Below the pieces are notes generated by a model. That model saw nothing but the letters and a program-made list of their open reading frames with translations, was not told where the DNA came from and searched no databases. Source: Adineta ricciae (lineage: Eukaryota; Rotifera; Eurotatoria; Adinetida; Adinetidae). From it: a DNA stretch of 64,000 nt. The stretch covers positions 186,001-250,000 of the forward strand of contig CAJNOJ010000074.1 in assembly GCA_905250025.1 (NCBI GenBank), read 5' to 3'. The position numbers and the translations under genes were made by a program. Of the stretch, positions 1 to 12,521 are shown in pieces (position 1 is the first letter of the stretch; the number at the start of each line of letters is the position of its first letter).

Positions 1-87
1 TAATTCTAATAACGATAAAAGGATGAAAATTCAGCAATATTCCGGAGAAATGAGTGTTTGTTTACTGTCATTTGTTTTTGTTAACAG

Positions 88-676
88 GATTCCAATTCCA
101 GTTGCGTATAGTTTGTATTTATATCGATACAAAACTAAACGAGATTACATGGATTTTGCATTTACATTTTTATTTACCAACATGCTCGGATTTGTTGTTT
201 ATTATATCATTCCAACGGCGTACGTTCATCTTTTAAGCGATGCTCTCTTTCGATTCGAACTATTCTTCTCTTTTAGACCACCATGGTATGTGGAATTGTA
301 TGGATTTGAATTCAATATCAAAGCACGTGGTAATCCAGCAGGTTTCATACATTTCGATGAAGTCACTGGCTTGAAAATTTTTTCATCAATGTATTCCAAG
401 AATGCCAATGTATTCGCTGCTATTCCATCTTTGCACGCTGCCTACCCGTTAATTACTGTACTCTATGGTTCATTGAGTAAAAAGCTCTGGTTACACATTA
501 CGTTTGTTATATTTACCCTATGTGTTTGGTTTTCTGCAGTTTATTCTCGGCATCATTATGTCTTAGATGTCCTCGCTGGTGGAATGTGTGCTATGTCCGC
601 ATTTGTACTCTATCGTATCCTATCTCGTGTTCCAGCAGTAAATCGACTCTTAGCTGCGTACAGTAAATTAATCTAA
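88..676 (+). CDS. PAP2/AUR1-like membrane phosphatase, 3' part
   Basis: Last exon of a multi-pass lipid phosphatase or transferase of the PAP2 superfamily, in the branch that includes inositol-phosphorylceramide synthase-like enzymes. The exon starts after an acceptor (ttaacag) at 81-87; an in-frame ATG at 23 lies before that acceptor and is probably not the true start, so the 5' end is outside the window or in unresolved exons. Visible motifs are RPPWYVELYG, then PSLH (phosphatase motif C2, usually PSGH) and SRHHYVLD (motif C3 with its catalytic His and Asp). Hydrophobic segments lie before and after these motifs, as expected for active-site loops between helices. Substrate cannot be told from this fragment; ceramide or phosphatidate-type lipids are guesses from family. 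Stop at 674-676. Confidence 0.75.
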
Positions 677-1485
677 ATGTGATCGATTGATGTCAAAGCG
701 AAACAAAACTATTGTGTGTGTGCATGAAATAATGATTGTTTTCTCATGGTCAGATTGCTAAATAGACGAGTATATCAAGAAACGCATATCTGTGTTTAAC
801 TTGGTGTTTTCGTCGATTGCTCGCTGGTTCTTTCTTTCTTGTTTGTTTGTTTGTTTGTTTGTTTTTCCTGGACTCTTTCTCATTCACTTCCTGATGTTTT
901 TTTTAATAAACAAGTTCAATGAATGACATTCTTTCTCATTCACTTCAAACGAGAAGCGTCGAAGTCTTTGAATTCATCCACTCATGTCAATAGTAGATTG
1001 ATCATCTTATATAATTTCAAGAAAGAAATCATTCGTACTTCCAGTCTTTTTACTAAATCAAGTAGGATTGTCTTTAACGATTAGAAACGATTGATGAAAA
1101 CTATTGTTGACATCGTCATTGATCACAAAAACGAAGTTCACTTCAACACCTGACACATACTTTTCACTGGTTCTAACCGTATCCAATAGGTAAACGATCG
1201 ACCGTTCATTCATTCATTCACACTGGCCATGCGCTCGTTTAATACGATTGTTGTCTTGAAAATAATCTTTCTGATTTGTACGTCTCATTTGACTTATGTA
1301 ATCATTCAATCTGCATGATCTTATGAAAGTATACTTGAGTAGGTGTATCGTTTTATTCAAATCACAAATGTTTGCATGTTAATGATTAGAGTTACTTTCA
1401 ATAGTGACCTCTGTTCGCGGTAGGCGTTCGTATGTGTGTCTGTTGGCAGCACAAGGACGAACAAGTGAATGTCTATTCTGATTTC

Positions 1486-1525
<40 letters not shown>

Positions 1526-2878
1526 GAGGAAGTCAGTATTAGTGGTAGGTGTTATTCAACCGTTCATGACAATTCTGTTTTGTCAGACAAAATCGCCGTT
1601 ATTATTGTCAAATTAACGAGAGAATTACGAGTAGACGTGAAGAAAAAATATTTTCTATATGTTCTCTGCCATATATTTCCACACAATCGATAAGCAAATA
1701 AATATATTTCTTTCAATCATTTTCTCGAACGTAAATTTGATGACTAATATTAGCTGATTTATTACTATGTATATTATGATTGTATTCGATTTCGTTTTTT
1801 TTTCTTTCGTTGATATGTAGAAAAATACAATAGTGCCAAGATGATGTATGACTCACTCCACCTGTCACTCTTTAGTCAACGACGTGATTTTCGTTTTCTA
1901 ATGTGTCATCGTCTGTTCCGTCGAATATTTCTTGCTGATTCAATCAATTTTATCAATTTCTATTTCAACAGGAGGTAATCGATTAGGATATAGAACAGTT
2001 TGCCTTTGAGTGTGTAAGTTGACAGAAAAAATTTTTCTTTTTCTTTTCTTTTTCAATAGAACTATCGACGATCTTTCTGTCTCAAACGTCATGCAAGTCG
2101 AGCGAACGAGAGCGTAATGAGCATAAATCTCTTTCTTCGATCGAACGAGATATACGAAGAATTGTTTGCTAGCTCCTGTCGGAATGACAGATGCATATAT
2201 TTAGCACTTTCTATCATTCATCATTGTTAGAATGAATGAGTGAACGATTATCATAGTTTACCATTCCCTTTCCAACTCATTTTCTTTTCTCTAACAGCCT
2301 GTTCGCATCTTTCACCGAAATGATGTGATGCAACAATCAATCGATGTATATATATTTGAAGTTAATAGTTGCCAGACATGAACCTATTGAACAGTTCTTA
2401 TCACAATTGAATCTTTTTCTTGTCGATACTTCGTGATGACTACGTTTCTTTTCTTCCCTGATTGTCAATTATTGTCTCTTTACATGTAAACTTTATACTA
2501 ATAATGTTTATTTGATTCATTCTCTTCGTCCCATATCGATGTACAAGTCAGTAGAAAGTTTTCTTCCCTGTACATTGAACTGTTCTCAACTTGTCAAAGG
2601 AGGAAGTCAAACGTTTTTTTTTCTATCGCCTTTCGTTTAATTGGTCTGTTGAAAAACGAGCAAGCGAACGGGCGAGAGAGAGAGAAGAGGTGAAGATTGT
2701 TCGTCCTTTTGTCTATAGAACAAGGCAATAATGGTAGATAAATAGTTGTGTGAACGGTGGTGTGGATATATGTATACATCTAGTTAGTCGAAGAAGATTG
2801 TTCTTTGTTATATTTCAGATAAAATGATGCGATTGTTGCTGATACTATAACATTTTTTACGATAAGAGATCTTTCAAG
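677..2878. other. Intergenic 2.2 kb with simple repeats
   Basis: No coding region is supported. Contains a GTTT run (about 841-863), CATT runs, and GA-rich tracts. A pyrimidine-rich stretch ending in cag at 2816-2818, 61 bp before the next start codon, could be a 5' UTR splice acceptor. Confidence 0.6.
1489..1520. repeat. (AG)n microsatellite
   Basis: Sixteen uninterrupted AG dinucleotides. It creates a spurious glutamate/arginine-rich reading frame across the repeat. Confidence 0.9.
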
Positions 2879-5800
2879 ATGATGGAGTTCGATTTGAACG
2901 AAGTTTTTTCAATTCTTGATGAAAACGACGAGGGTCAAATTCAATTACGTCGTTTTGTCGATGTTGCGAATAATTACTATTCGGATGCAGAAGTAAGTGA
3001 CTGTTTCTTTCTTCTTGGTCTATTGTTTCGCTTTTAATTTGAACAACTGTTCAAAAAGAAGAGAGAAATACAAATTCTAACCAGTTCTTTCAATTGTAAA
3101 AGAAGAAAAAATCTCTTTCATGATATAAATCAGAATGTATACTAAACATTTTTTTGCGAGTCAGGTGTGTACGTGTGTCGCCTCATGTTGATGTATATAT
3201 GCATCGACGTACAAAGGTTACGATCCTTCCTTTGATTTGCTTTCCTTTTTCCCCGTCGTTTTTTTCTTCTATTCTGTCAACATTATATCACATTCATTAC
3301 TTATACTTATTCTGTTCTAGCAACTTGCGCGTATTACTAAAGCGCTAGATCCGAATAATACAGGTTTAATCAATTTCGATCAATTTTGTCAAGGAATCGC
3401 CCAGATCAGTTCGTTACAAGGTGTGTCTTTGAAAGACGTGGCATCCGATTTATCACGACGTAGTCGAGAAAATTCCTTGGCCGAAGATTCTGATCAGCGA
3501 AGTTTGGTAATTGAAATACTATTTCATAAATACCGTGTAATTTGAATGTTTTTTTTTTGGTTAGAATCAAGACGGCAGTACAACAACATTTAACGAGTAC
3601 GACGTTGAAACTGACGAGACATCAAATCAACAGAATAATAGTAAAATACAACCAATAATCAAGAAAAGCAATCATACGAATCACGATACTGATAAAAATC
3701 AGAACAGTCATAGAAATATTCAATCAAGTTCACCAATATTGGATTCATCCGTGTAAGTTATGTTCGGCTATCTTCGATTTAGATACGATCTTGACTATGG
3801 AGGATGAATCATCGATTAGGATATCGTTTGCGTCGAGACGAAACCGCACGCATGTGAAAAATCTCCTGTGATGAGCGAGAGATCAATGAAGTGTCAAATG
3901 AAAATCTTTCCTTTACATTAGCTATTCGATATGTAGTGATAAAGCGACATACAGAGAGATTAACTTGTATAGGTCATGAAAATGTTTTATGAGGGCCAGA
4001 CAATTTGAATTAGCAATGTTTCTGACGTATGTGTGCGACCAAACTCGTGGGGAGAATCGAAGACTTCTATTGAGTTTTGTAGTTTCGGTGAAGAAGAAGA
4101 ATTCAGCGGTGTGGCTGAACCAGATGCGACCAGTTATATATCTGAAATATCACATATACGTGCAACGACGCCTCAACGTGCTTCGTATGTTTCAAAAATG
4201 CATATTAACATATCGATAATGTGTTCCGTTTTCAGACAATTGTTAAAACGAAACTCTCTTTTACAATCGAGTCATCCTTCTGAAGAAAACGGTCAAATAC
4301 TACAAGAAACAGTTTGTGGAAAATTGATTGCAACAAAATAGAACTCGCGGAATTTTTTCGTAGGTAGACGAGTTACAAAAAACGGTCGAAGTCTTAACGG
4401 AACAAAAAGCCACGACCACTGATCGTTTATCGAAAATCCAAAGTGAAAATTCTGATTTGAAGAGCAGGTACGAAGAATATCTTTGCACGAAAATTCCAGT
4501 CGTACTCGGAATCTTTTAGACTTTTAGCACTTGAAGATCGTTTTCACGACCTCGAAGGACAACAGGCACGTTCAACAGAAAGTGAACATCAAAAATACAC
4601 TGAATACATTGTAAGTAGCAACGAAACTATCATTTCGTTCATCATTTCTTTTCCTTAGACCCAAAAAGACCGATCTTTTCTTCAAGAAAAAGAAATTCTT
4701 CAATCGAGGTAAACATTTTCTCCAATCTCATCTAGCTTCAAACTATGCGTTTGATTATTCTAGTATCATGAGGTCTGTTATTCGGAGTATCTATGTTTGC
4801 ATGCCTTCTTCATTTTACCTCTAGCTTCTTTCCCTTCTTGAACATAAATATATGTTAGAAACCACTCAGCTTTATTGGTTAATCGAAAAGAAAGAACGAA
4901 CGAAAAATGAATGTTCTCGTTTTCTCAATTTAGAATCAATGCAATCGAAACTGAATTGAAACAAACCCATACGGCCAATGGGCAGATGAAAAAGGATGTC
5001 AAAGATTTACAAAAGGTAAATAAGAAAACGTGTTGTTTACTCTTCCCTCTGCTCTAATGAATTGATCTCAAATATTGGGAATTTGAAAGACGTTTGTCTC
5101 AGTATGAAAATTCATTTAGAAACTTGAGAATGTTGATAATCAATTACAACAAAGTCAACTTCGATGCGATGATTTGGCCGATGATAATGAAAAACTAATA
5201 GAACAGTTACGTCTTCAACGTGAAGAACTTGAAGCTCAAAAATTGGCCAATGAACAGGTATAGACTAGCGCACTCACCCTCACTTATGCAAATACTCATT
5301 ATTATACTTTTCTGCTTTTAAGCTTGTGGAACAATTATCATTTGATTCATCGCGACAAATGTTCGGACACACATTAACTCGAACGGAAAATATCATTAAA
5401 AGCTCAGAAATACGCATACAAGACCTTGACGCTCAAGTTCGTGCATTGAAACAAGTATGTCATTGTACGTCTGGCGCAGAGCACCAGAAATGATTTTTAT
5501 CTTCTAGGAAAATGAAATACTCAAACTTGAAAATGAGAAAATGAAAGAAGATGCTGTTATTTCGTACGTTGTCCAACGTTTACATGAACTCTTAACTAAA
5601 TTCGTTTGTTTTTCATCTAGTGGTATCAAAGAAGGTCGAGGAATACTCAACGATCACGGATCACTACCATGGGATGAACAACTTGAACTTCTCTCAAAAG
5701 ATGAGGTAAGACTTTGTTTGTTTGTTGAACATATCCACTTATTGTTTCTGTAAAACAAAACAGAAAGAAAAAAAAAAGCATGATCTTTCAAACTTCTAAA

Positions 5801-6466
5801 ACCGTCATATCTCTCTTTCTTGTATAAAACCTAATCTCCATCATATTTACAGTTGATGAGCAAATTGAGAGAACAACATTTGGTTAATAATCGTTTACGC
5901 GAATACATCGAACGAATGCTCAGTGTAATCATCGACAATAGTCCTCAATTACTCGAAGTGACCATGAATGGTGGCGTCTCTCTTGCTTCTTTTGGCATGC
6001 CATCCTCTTCGGCAAACGATAATCGAAAAGCACCGTTAATCCCATCATCGAATGATACTGAGAATAAATCTCTCCCCGTTGAATCATTGAAACCTACTGA
6101 ATCAACATCGAATATCAATGGCAAATCAAACGACAAGTATTGCCGCCTGTAACGTCACATTACTTATTCGTTGCCGCTTCATACCTCTATGTCTAGCTTT
6201 CATCCTAGTCATTCTTTCGTACGCACCTTCTTCTCCTTTACTGCTTCTTTGATATTGCGTAGCCTCTCATATATATATATATATACTTTGGTTGCATGCT
6301 TTTCTCATTGTTGTGTGTTAGTATCAGATCTAATTATTGCGTCTAAGTAATCACCTTTGTTTTTATCTTTTAGCTCTTGAATATCAATCAACGGTTACGT
6401 GAATACATCGATTCGTTATTACTTCAAATTCTTCTCAATAATCCAACAATATTAGAAAAACATTGA
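2879..6466 (+). CDS. Class II Rab11-family interacting protein (FIP3/4-like)
   Basis: Adaptor that links Rab11/Arf endosomes to motors in recycling and cytokinesis (family knowledge). Exons: 2879-2992, 3321-3506, 3565-3752, 4083-4184, 4236-4311, 4364-4467, 4520-4610, 4659-4708, 4934-5015, 5120-5257, 5323-5454, 5508-5563, 5621-5705, then either 5853-6152 or 6374-6466. All phases agree. The N-terminus carries two EF-hand-like loops (LDENDEGQ and LDPNNTGL), then a disordered Asn/Ser-rich part, then about 230 residues of coiled coil. Each alternative last exon encodes the Rab11-binding helix (RLREYIERML..IIDNSPQLLEV or RLREYIDSLL..LLNNPTILEK). Predicted lengths are 567 or 498 residues. Start is the first of two tandem ATGs. 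Human FIP3/4 share the EF-hand, coiled-coil and C-terminal RBD order. Confidence 0.85.
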
Positions 6467-7077
6467 ACTAGAATAAATACTTCGCACATTCCATATTTTT
6501 TTTTCATTTCTACTGTATAGTTTCTTTTTTAAACCACACGAGAATGTTGTTCTTTCTCATATGTTATTGTTATACTATAATCTTCGAGCTACTTCTCTAA
6601 TGCTTGTATCCATATACATATAAGTTACATCTACAGAATTTGAACTTTTCTCTACACCTAGTCACTCGGACTGAATTTTTGTTGAGAAAGAGTGATCCAT
6701 ATGAACATTCCCTTGTTCGCGAATTCTTAGTATTTCTCTATGTGTGACAGAACGAAAAGTTTATCAATATTCTCTTCTATCGTCGAAACAATTTTATTTC
6801 TTACTCTCTTGTACTTCTATTTATTTTTCCGGTTATGTACTTCTCTAACTTGTAATAAGTCAAATAAAACAAACCTTCTTTCTTGTTACAAGAAATTGTT
6901 ACGATTTCGAACAACGAGATTGAAGATGGCGGGAGATATGCTCACGAATGATCGATGAGTACTGATTGGTCATTATACGATTAGACAGTCTTGATTTATG
7001 AATCATGTGTACTTCGCTTCGCCGTTATTCTTTTTCAATCCCATTTCCCTTCTCTTGAGTAATATCACATAATTACA
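6467..7077. other. Intergenic, no gene seen
   Basis: AT- and T-rich, likely 3' UTR of the FIP gene and promoter of the next. A short reading frame at 6740-6958 has no splice context or recognisable domain. Confidence 0.5.
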
Positions 7078-7875
7078 ATGAGTTTTCTCGGTAGTCTCGG
7101 TAAGAAGGCCGTTGAAAAGGCTTATGATCTTGCATCGAAGGTCGAAGGTGGTCGTGACTATCTAACAACAGCAGCGAATACTGTAAATTCACTAGTGAAA
7201 GGCAAAGATCCACGGTAAAATCGAGTATTTATCGGTAACGAAAACACGTTTGATATGATATTTTTAGAGTTTTTTTAAAACCTGGAAATGTCGTTCAAAT
7301 CCTTTCGCGATCATCAGGTCGAACACTTCAAATCGTTGTTTCTAAAACTACAAATGAATTGATTTGCGATGCAATCGGTGGTACTGGCTCGTATTATCCC
7401 AATGCTCATTGGCTCGTTGTTTGCACACCGAACAATCATTACTATTTTCACAATAATTACAACTATCTCGCAGTTAAAAATGGCAAAATTATCATTATCC
7501 CATCCACCGCGAATGAGAAGGCACCAACCGAAGGAGAGTTTCGTGCTCATGACGTCTTGGGTTCAGCGCAAGCGATCTATCTCGAATCTGTACATATGCC
7601 GGGTTATTTTCTCAATTTTGATGATGATGGTGTGCCATACGAAGATGCAAAATTGAAGACAAAAGAACGCTTTGCTCAATTCGAACTTCACCTCGTAAGT
7701 CGCTCAGTCAGTGCCAAGGACATCCGGGTTTGATGCTTCTCAATCTATTTAGATTGCTTACGGACCTGGCATTCATCCAGAAAAAGACGATGCAACAATC
7801 GAGAAATCAGAGGAACTACCCCCACCATCCTATTGGGCAGCAGCCGCTTCATCAAATAATTCAGCATCCTCATAA
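7078..7875 (+). CDS. Unassigned compact protein, beta-rich core
   Basis: Three exons (7078-7214, 7268-7694, 7753-7875) give 228 residues. I do not recognise the family. The first 45 residues form an amphipathic helical leader (MSFLGSLGKK..YDLASKVEGG). The middle 140 residues show short strands separated by turns, with repeated hydrophobic-aromatic positions (RTLQIVVS, HWLVVCTP, YNYLAVKNG, AIYLESVHMPGYFLNF). This spacing is reminiscent of a beta-trefoil (FGF/IL-1-like or fascin-like) but that is only an impression. The tail is Pro/Ala/Ser-rich. No signal peptide and no transmembrane segment are present, so cytosolic location is likely. The ATG is the first in the exon and follows a short UTR; a sharp donor (gtaaaa) follows codon 45. 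Confidence 0.7.
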
Positions 7876-8114
7876 AGTATTCCTTCTTCGAGTTCTTGTT
7901 TTCAATATCTAGCGCCATCTGGCGTTGCGCATTTTATCCTTTTGTTTTGTATTTGTATTTTTAATAATTGGTGGTTGGTTGCAGAGTTTCTAGCCAATAA
8001 AAAACTGAGAAAGCAGCAAACATAATGATGTATGACCTCATATCTTACTTAATCAAGAAAATGACATTGTTTATTTGATGTCTCTTAGATGTTTCGTTTG
8101 AATTTGAGGAAATT

Positions 8115-9851
8115 ATGAAACGCTCAATTATAATCAATAATTCTAATGAGAAAAATCAAATAAATGATAATCCAAAACGAGTGCGAAAACGTTCGTTAGA
8201 AGATAATGGTTGTATGAAAAAGTCAAAAAAACGTCGACATATTTCACCACAACATGAAAATCATTTGAAAATATCTCTATCACCGAAGAAAACGTCAAAG
8301 AAACGATCATTAATCAATAATACATTTCTTTCCACGAAAAACAATAGTCATACAACACGAGTACGTTGATAATTTCGTTTTCTGAATGCGTCATGTTCGT
8401 CTATTTGTAGAAATCGTCTTCGCGTCGTCAACCATTTTCTACAGAACATTTCGTCGATATTACATTACCAAATTGGGAATGTATTTCTCCGAATATCGAC
8501 CAAATTCTCTCGAATAAACACACTCAATCAGGTGTTTTTGCTCATGAAGTTCATCTTGTTCAACAAGAACTCGAGGCACTACTCTCGATGTCCATTGTTC
8601 GTGAAGATTTTCTCAAAGATCTTCTTCATCCAATGAAACCGATCAATAACGAGAGTCTTCGTTCGAAAATTCGACAACATCAACAGGCGGAATATATCTA
8701 CTCGTCGAAAAAAGTTCCGAAAAAACCGTTACCGTCATTGACTAATCAACTGCAAGCACGTCATTACCAACCGAATCTACTACTGGACCGGCAAGTATCC
8801 ATGGCGCCTATAATCGGTGCCCGAATAGATAAAATTTGGTCTGATATCAATACATATTTTCGTAAAACATCATCTAATGATCTTTTAATACTTCGAAATC
8901 TGATCGAATTTCATCAACTTTTGGAAGAAAAACTCGAGCAATATAGAACTGACTATCAAAATCAAGTGTTAACTCCGGCGAATATTACCGAACAACTGAA
9001 CGAAGAGAACTTTCATGAGCTAGATAATATTACCGAATTAAATCCGTTAGTTACGCACTACGTAGAACGAACAACAATGGGACGATTTCAAAGGAAATTG
9101 TACGATCGTGTGCCTCATAACTCACCTGTGTATAAGACTCCTATTTCAAGTCCATTCTATCGAAAATCGATTACAAATGGTTTAGACATCAACTCTTCCG
9201 TACGGAGTTCACCTCGACTTCATCCGAATCTTCGAATAGACGCATCCAATGTAAGTATAACGACCCTGACAAACCCAAACTTTACTCACGTATCTGTTCT
9301 TGTTTCTCTAGGTAAAATCCAGTGATGACATGGATCCACTTCGATCGAAAATAAAAGGTCGAACGACTCCTACTAGTCCACCATCGCCAGCTGTACCCTT
9401 TCACGAGCGTGTGCAAACAGTTCATGATTATCTAACTGATCAGCATCCCTTAGAGAAACGGCAACTATTCAATGAACATCGATCAACTCGAAAGCGGAAA
9501 GCTTCACTCACAATGTCCAACGATCAGTGTACAGATACATTCGAGTCGAAACTTTCAGCGTTAATATCATTATTACATGAATCGTCCGCAATAATTTCAT
9601 CGGCATTGACTCGTGCACGAGTTCAATCATCGAATGAGCAGACCTGGCAAAAATTGACAAATATCGAACACGAACTAGAAACATTAATACAAAAAGTGGA
9701 TTCGGCCCTCACCGGTGGATCTGATAATTCCAATAGTATCAATCTGGAGAAGACATTTCAAACGTTAGAACATTTATTGAAAGATTGGAAGAAACATGAA
9801 GACGATTTCGATGATCAACTTGATCAATTACATTTCGAGATGATGAATTAG
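8115..9851 (+). CDS. Unassigned basic nuclear-type protein
   Basis: Exons 8115-8360, 8411-9250 and 9312-9851 join in phase 0 to give 541 residues. The N-terminus is rich in KR clusters (KKSKKRRH, PKKTSKKR), so nuclear import is likely. A short conserved-looking segment (FVDITLPNWECI) follows, then a Leu-rich helix (LVQQELEALL), an IWSDINTYF segment, Ser/Pro-rich linkers and a C-terminal helical region ending about EHLLKDWKKHEDDF. The order of a Leu-rich helix, a FW/IW-type helix and a C-terminal helical part is loosely like Ada3/TADA3 of SAGA-type acetyltransferase complexes. I would not assign that without a profile search. A potential PEHE-like W motif was considered and not supported downstream. 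Confidence 0.75.
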
Positions 9852-11168
9852 GATCGATCCGGTTTGTTTTATTTTCTCATTGGTCTTGTCCGGCAAGTGA
9901 TGCGTTGAAAGAAAATGCAACTGAATTCAATCAATATTCGTCTCTATTGCATTCGATTTTTTTAGGATTTTGTTTTCTTTCTCTCGTTTTTCTTGTGAAT
10001 AATTCATTGATTGAACTTGGAAAACAACCTTCTCCGATTATTTCGAAGATCTGTTAGCAAAAAAAGTCCAAATTATTTCGTTTTTCTGTTTCAGATTCAC
10101 TTTATTTTCGATATCTTCTGTTCAAGTTCATCTAATCGTAAGTTCCTTGTTCATTGCGTATATGTGCTTTTTTTCGCATCGAGTGCCCTAGATATCATAT
10201 CTGTACATGAAGACAATCACTGCCTTTATACGTGTCCGTATATGATTGCGAGATTTGCTTCAGATGAATTTCTCAGGCAATCGACAGAATTTGAAGGGAA
10301 ACTGACGAAAAGAAAATATATAATTTTTTTCTTTATCAACGTGTCAGAATCATTGCGAGACATATTTCGATCGAATATGTATGTTGTTTCAACTACCATC
10401 AAATTTTCCAACCTTGCAATTAACAACTGATACATTCCGTTTGCTCATTGACACGACTAGGATACGGACACATTGAAATGAAATTTTCTTTAAAACCGAC
10501 TAATTTGATTGAGAGAAGAAAGATATCTATCATCTTTTGTCTTCATTTTACGCTCACAATTCGAATGTAAATGTCCCCGTCATTTGTTATATACGAATTG
10601 TATTACATCATCGACAGATAAGAATTTTTGTCATTGAAGTCAATGGTATTTAATCTATGAGAATCAACGAATGAGTTATTTTCATTTTCTTCTTCTCCTG
10701 TCGTGTTTATTTTTTGATTAGAATAAGCATTTTATTCTCCTTGACTTGTGTATTAAGACAGACGACCTACTTTTCCCGGTTGGACAAAAGAAACACGATA
10801 ACGACGATGAAGAACGATCATCGTGGTACTGACCCTCATCTCTCTCGCTTGCCGTTTTTTCTTCTCTTTTCATATATGTAGACGCGCATATGTATGTATG
10901 TCGGTGTTGTAGCGACGCGAGTATGCACTCAGTATTCTCCTCCGCTTCTTGTCGCCTACGCTCAATATGGGTACGCGTGAATCAGCCGACATTCGTATTC
11001 TTTTTCTATTTCTCTTCATTTTTTTCCTTCTCCCTCTTTGCGCTTGCAAACGAGTAGTGTTAGGGGCGTCAATTGTGTGTACATATACATTGATAGATCG
11101 AATTTGCTTCTTTACCTTCTCTTTCTCTTCTTTTTTTTAGAATGATGATGTTTTAAAAAGTCAAAATC
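9852..11168. other. Intergenic/UTR, no supported gene
   Basis: A 139-codon open frame at 10011-10430 has no start context, domain or splice partner and looks like 3' UTR. The stretch 10850-11140 is TC-rich and ends in a strong polypyrimidine tract plus AG at 11139-11140, 29 bp before the next ATG. Confidence 0.5.
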
Positions 11169-12521
11169 ATGGATGAAAAACAAACCAATCCAACTCTGAG
11201 ACGATATCATCTGTTGAGTACCGAGCATCACGAGGACGAACAACAACAACAACAACAACGAATGCTTTCAAATCACCAACAGATTATTCCCATTTCGATC
11301 GATCATCATTTAGCAACACCTACTACTCTGTCAAACAAACGACGGCGTTGTTCGATAACCACTGAACCAACACTCTCCTCGTATTTACCATCGAACACTC
11401 CCGATTTTATTTACCACCAGAATCTACCAATAACAATAGCACGAGGTGCTCGAAAACGATCAGCACAGGACGATTTAGATACTGATGCAACACATCATTT
11501 CCTTCGCGACCATGAACACTATGTAAACTAGTTCACTTTCGTTGTTCGAATTTGATCTCATCTTGCTCTTCTTCTAGGCTCATAAACGCGCTCGATACGA
11601 ACCGTCAAGTAATACAGAACTAGAAAATCAACCTCCGCATGCAACATTGAAACGGCGGTCATTACACTTTCAACATCAACAAGAGCAAAACTTTCTTTCA
11701 ACAACATGGGACCATCTCCGAGCGTCCAATGAAATTCCATTATTGTTTAGTAACATTCTCCCAGCATCACCACGGTTAAGTACGACGACGACAGCGGCGT
11801 CATACCATCGAACAAATAGTGCGCCAAATCACGAGCAGACTTTATCTGATCATTATTCGTCATTATTAACCGAACATCATCATCATTCTTCAATTTTCCA
11901 TAGTAATTCATTGATAACATCGAATCAAAAGAGTAAATAAGAAAGTTCTTGTTGATCAACAAACTCATTTACTCGTTGTTGATAGGTACAATACCAAAAT
12001 CATCGAAAACAAATTTACGTTTACTCTCACCTCAATCGAATGGTTCTAGTCCACTACGAGCAACAAATTTCATACTTGACAACAAACAACAAACAACACT
12101 TCGCACAGGAAATATTTCTCCAGCTCACTCGGATTCATCGAGTGAATCAACATCGACTTGCTCATCCGATGAGCAATTGCATCATCATCACTATCACATT
12201 CACCAGCCACAACCGTGGCGTTCGTATCGTGAACGTGAAAACTACGAACAATTGCTAGATCTAGCCGAGAAACTCTCCGACCCGAATCGTTTTAATCAAG
12301 TGGACGTTCAACAGTTCTTTTCCTATCGTTACAAAATATGCACATTATCCTCAAAACAAACAGCCTGCGTTATTTGTATGTCACATTTTAAAAATGGACA
12401 ACATATTCGTGTACTTCCATGTCAACATGAATACCATTCGAAATGTATTGCACGTTGGTTTACAATGAATTCATCGTGTCCTATATGTCGTCGCAATAAT
12501 TTCCTCTCCTCTTCTTGCTGA
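11169..12521 (+). CDS. RNF38/RNF44-like RING-H2 E3 ubiquitin ligase
   Basis: Exons 11169-11522, 11578-11932 and 11986-12521 give 414 residues. The first 300 residues are low-complexity (poly-Gln, His, Ser, Thr) with KR clusters (NKRRRC, HKRARYEP), as in nuclear RNF38/44. The C-terminus has a helical segment YEQLLDLAEKL followed by a RING-H2: CVIC, then PCQHEYHSKC, then CPIC. All eight zinc ligands are present (C3H2C3). The combination of the pre-RING 'LLDLAEKL' helix and this RING matches RNF38/RNF44 in vertebrates; general E3 function through an E2 is family knowledge. Its RING resembles that of the next gene downstream. Confidence 0.88.

Noticed and set aside
8411-8480. PEHE domain (MSL1/KANSL1) in the basic nuclear protein
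   Set aside because: The 'LPNW' segment is suggestive, but the charged helix that follows in PEHE proteins is not present.
10011-10430. 139-codon open frame on plus strand
   Set aside because: No domain, no splice partner, composition of T-rich 3' UTR; begins at a non-ATG-like context following the upstream gene's stop.
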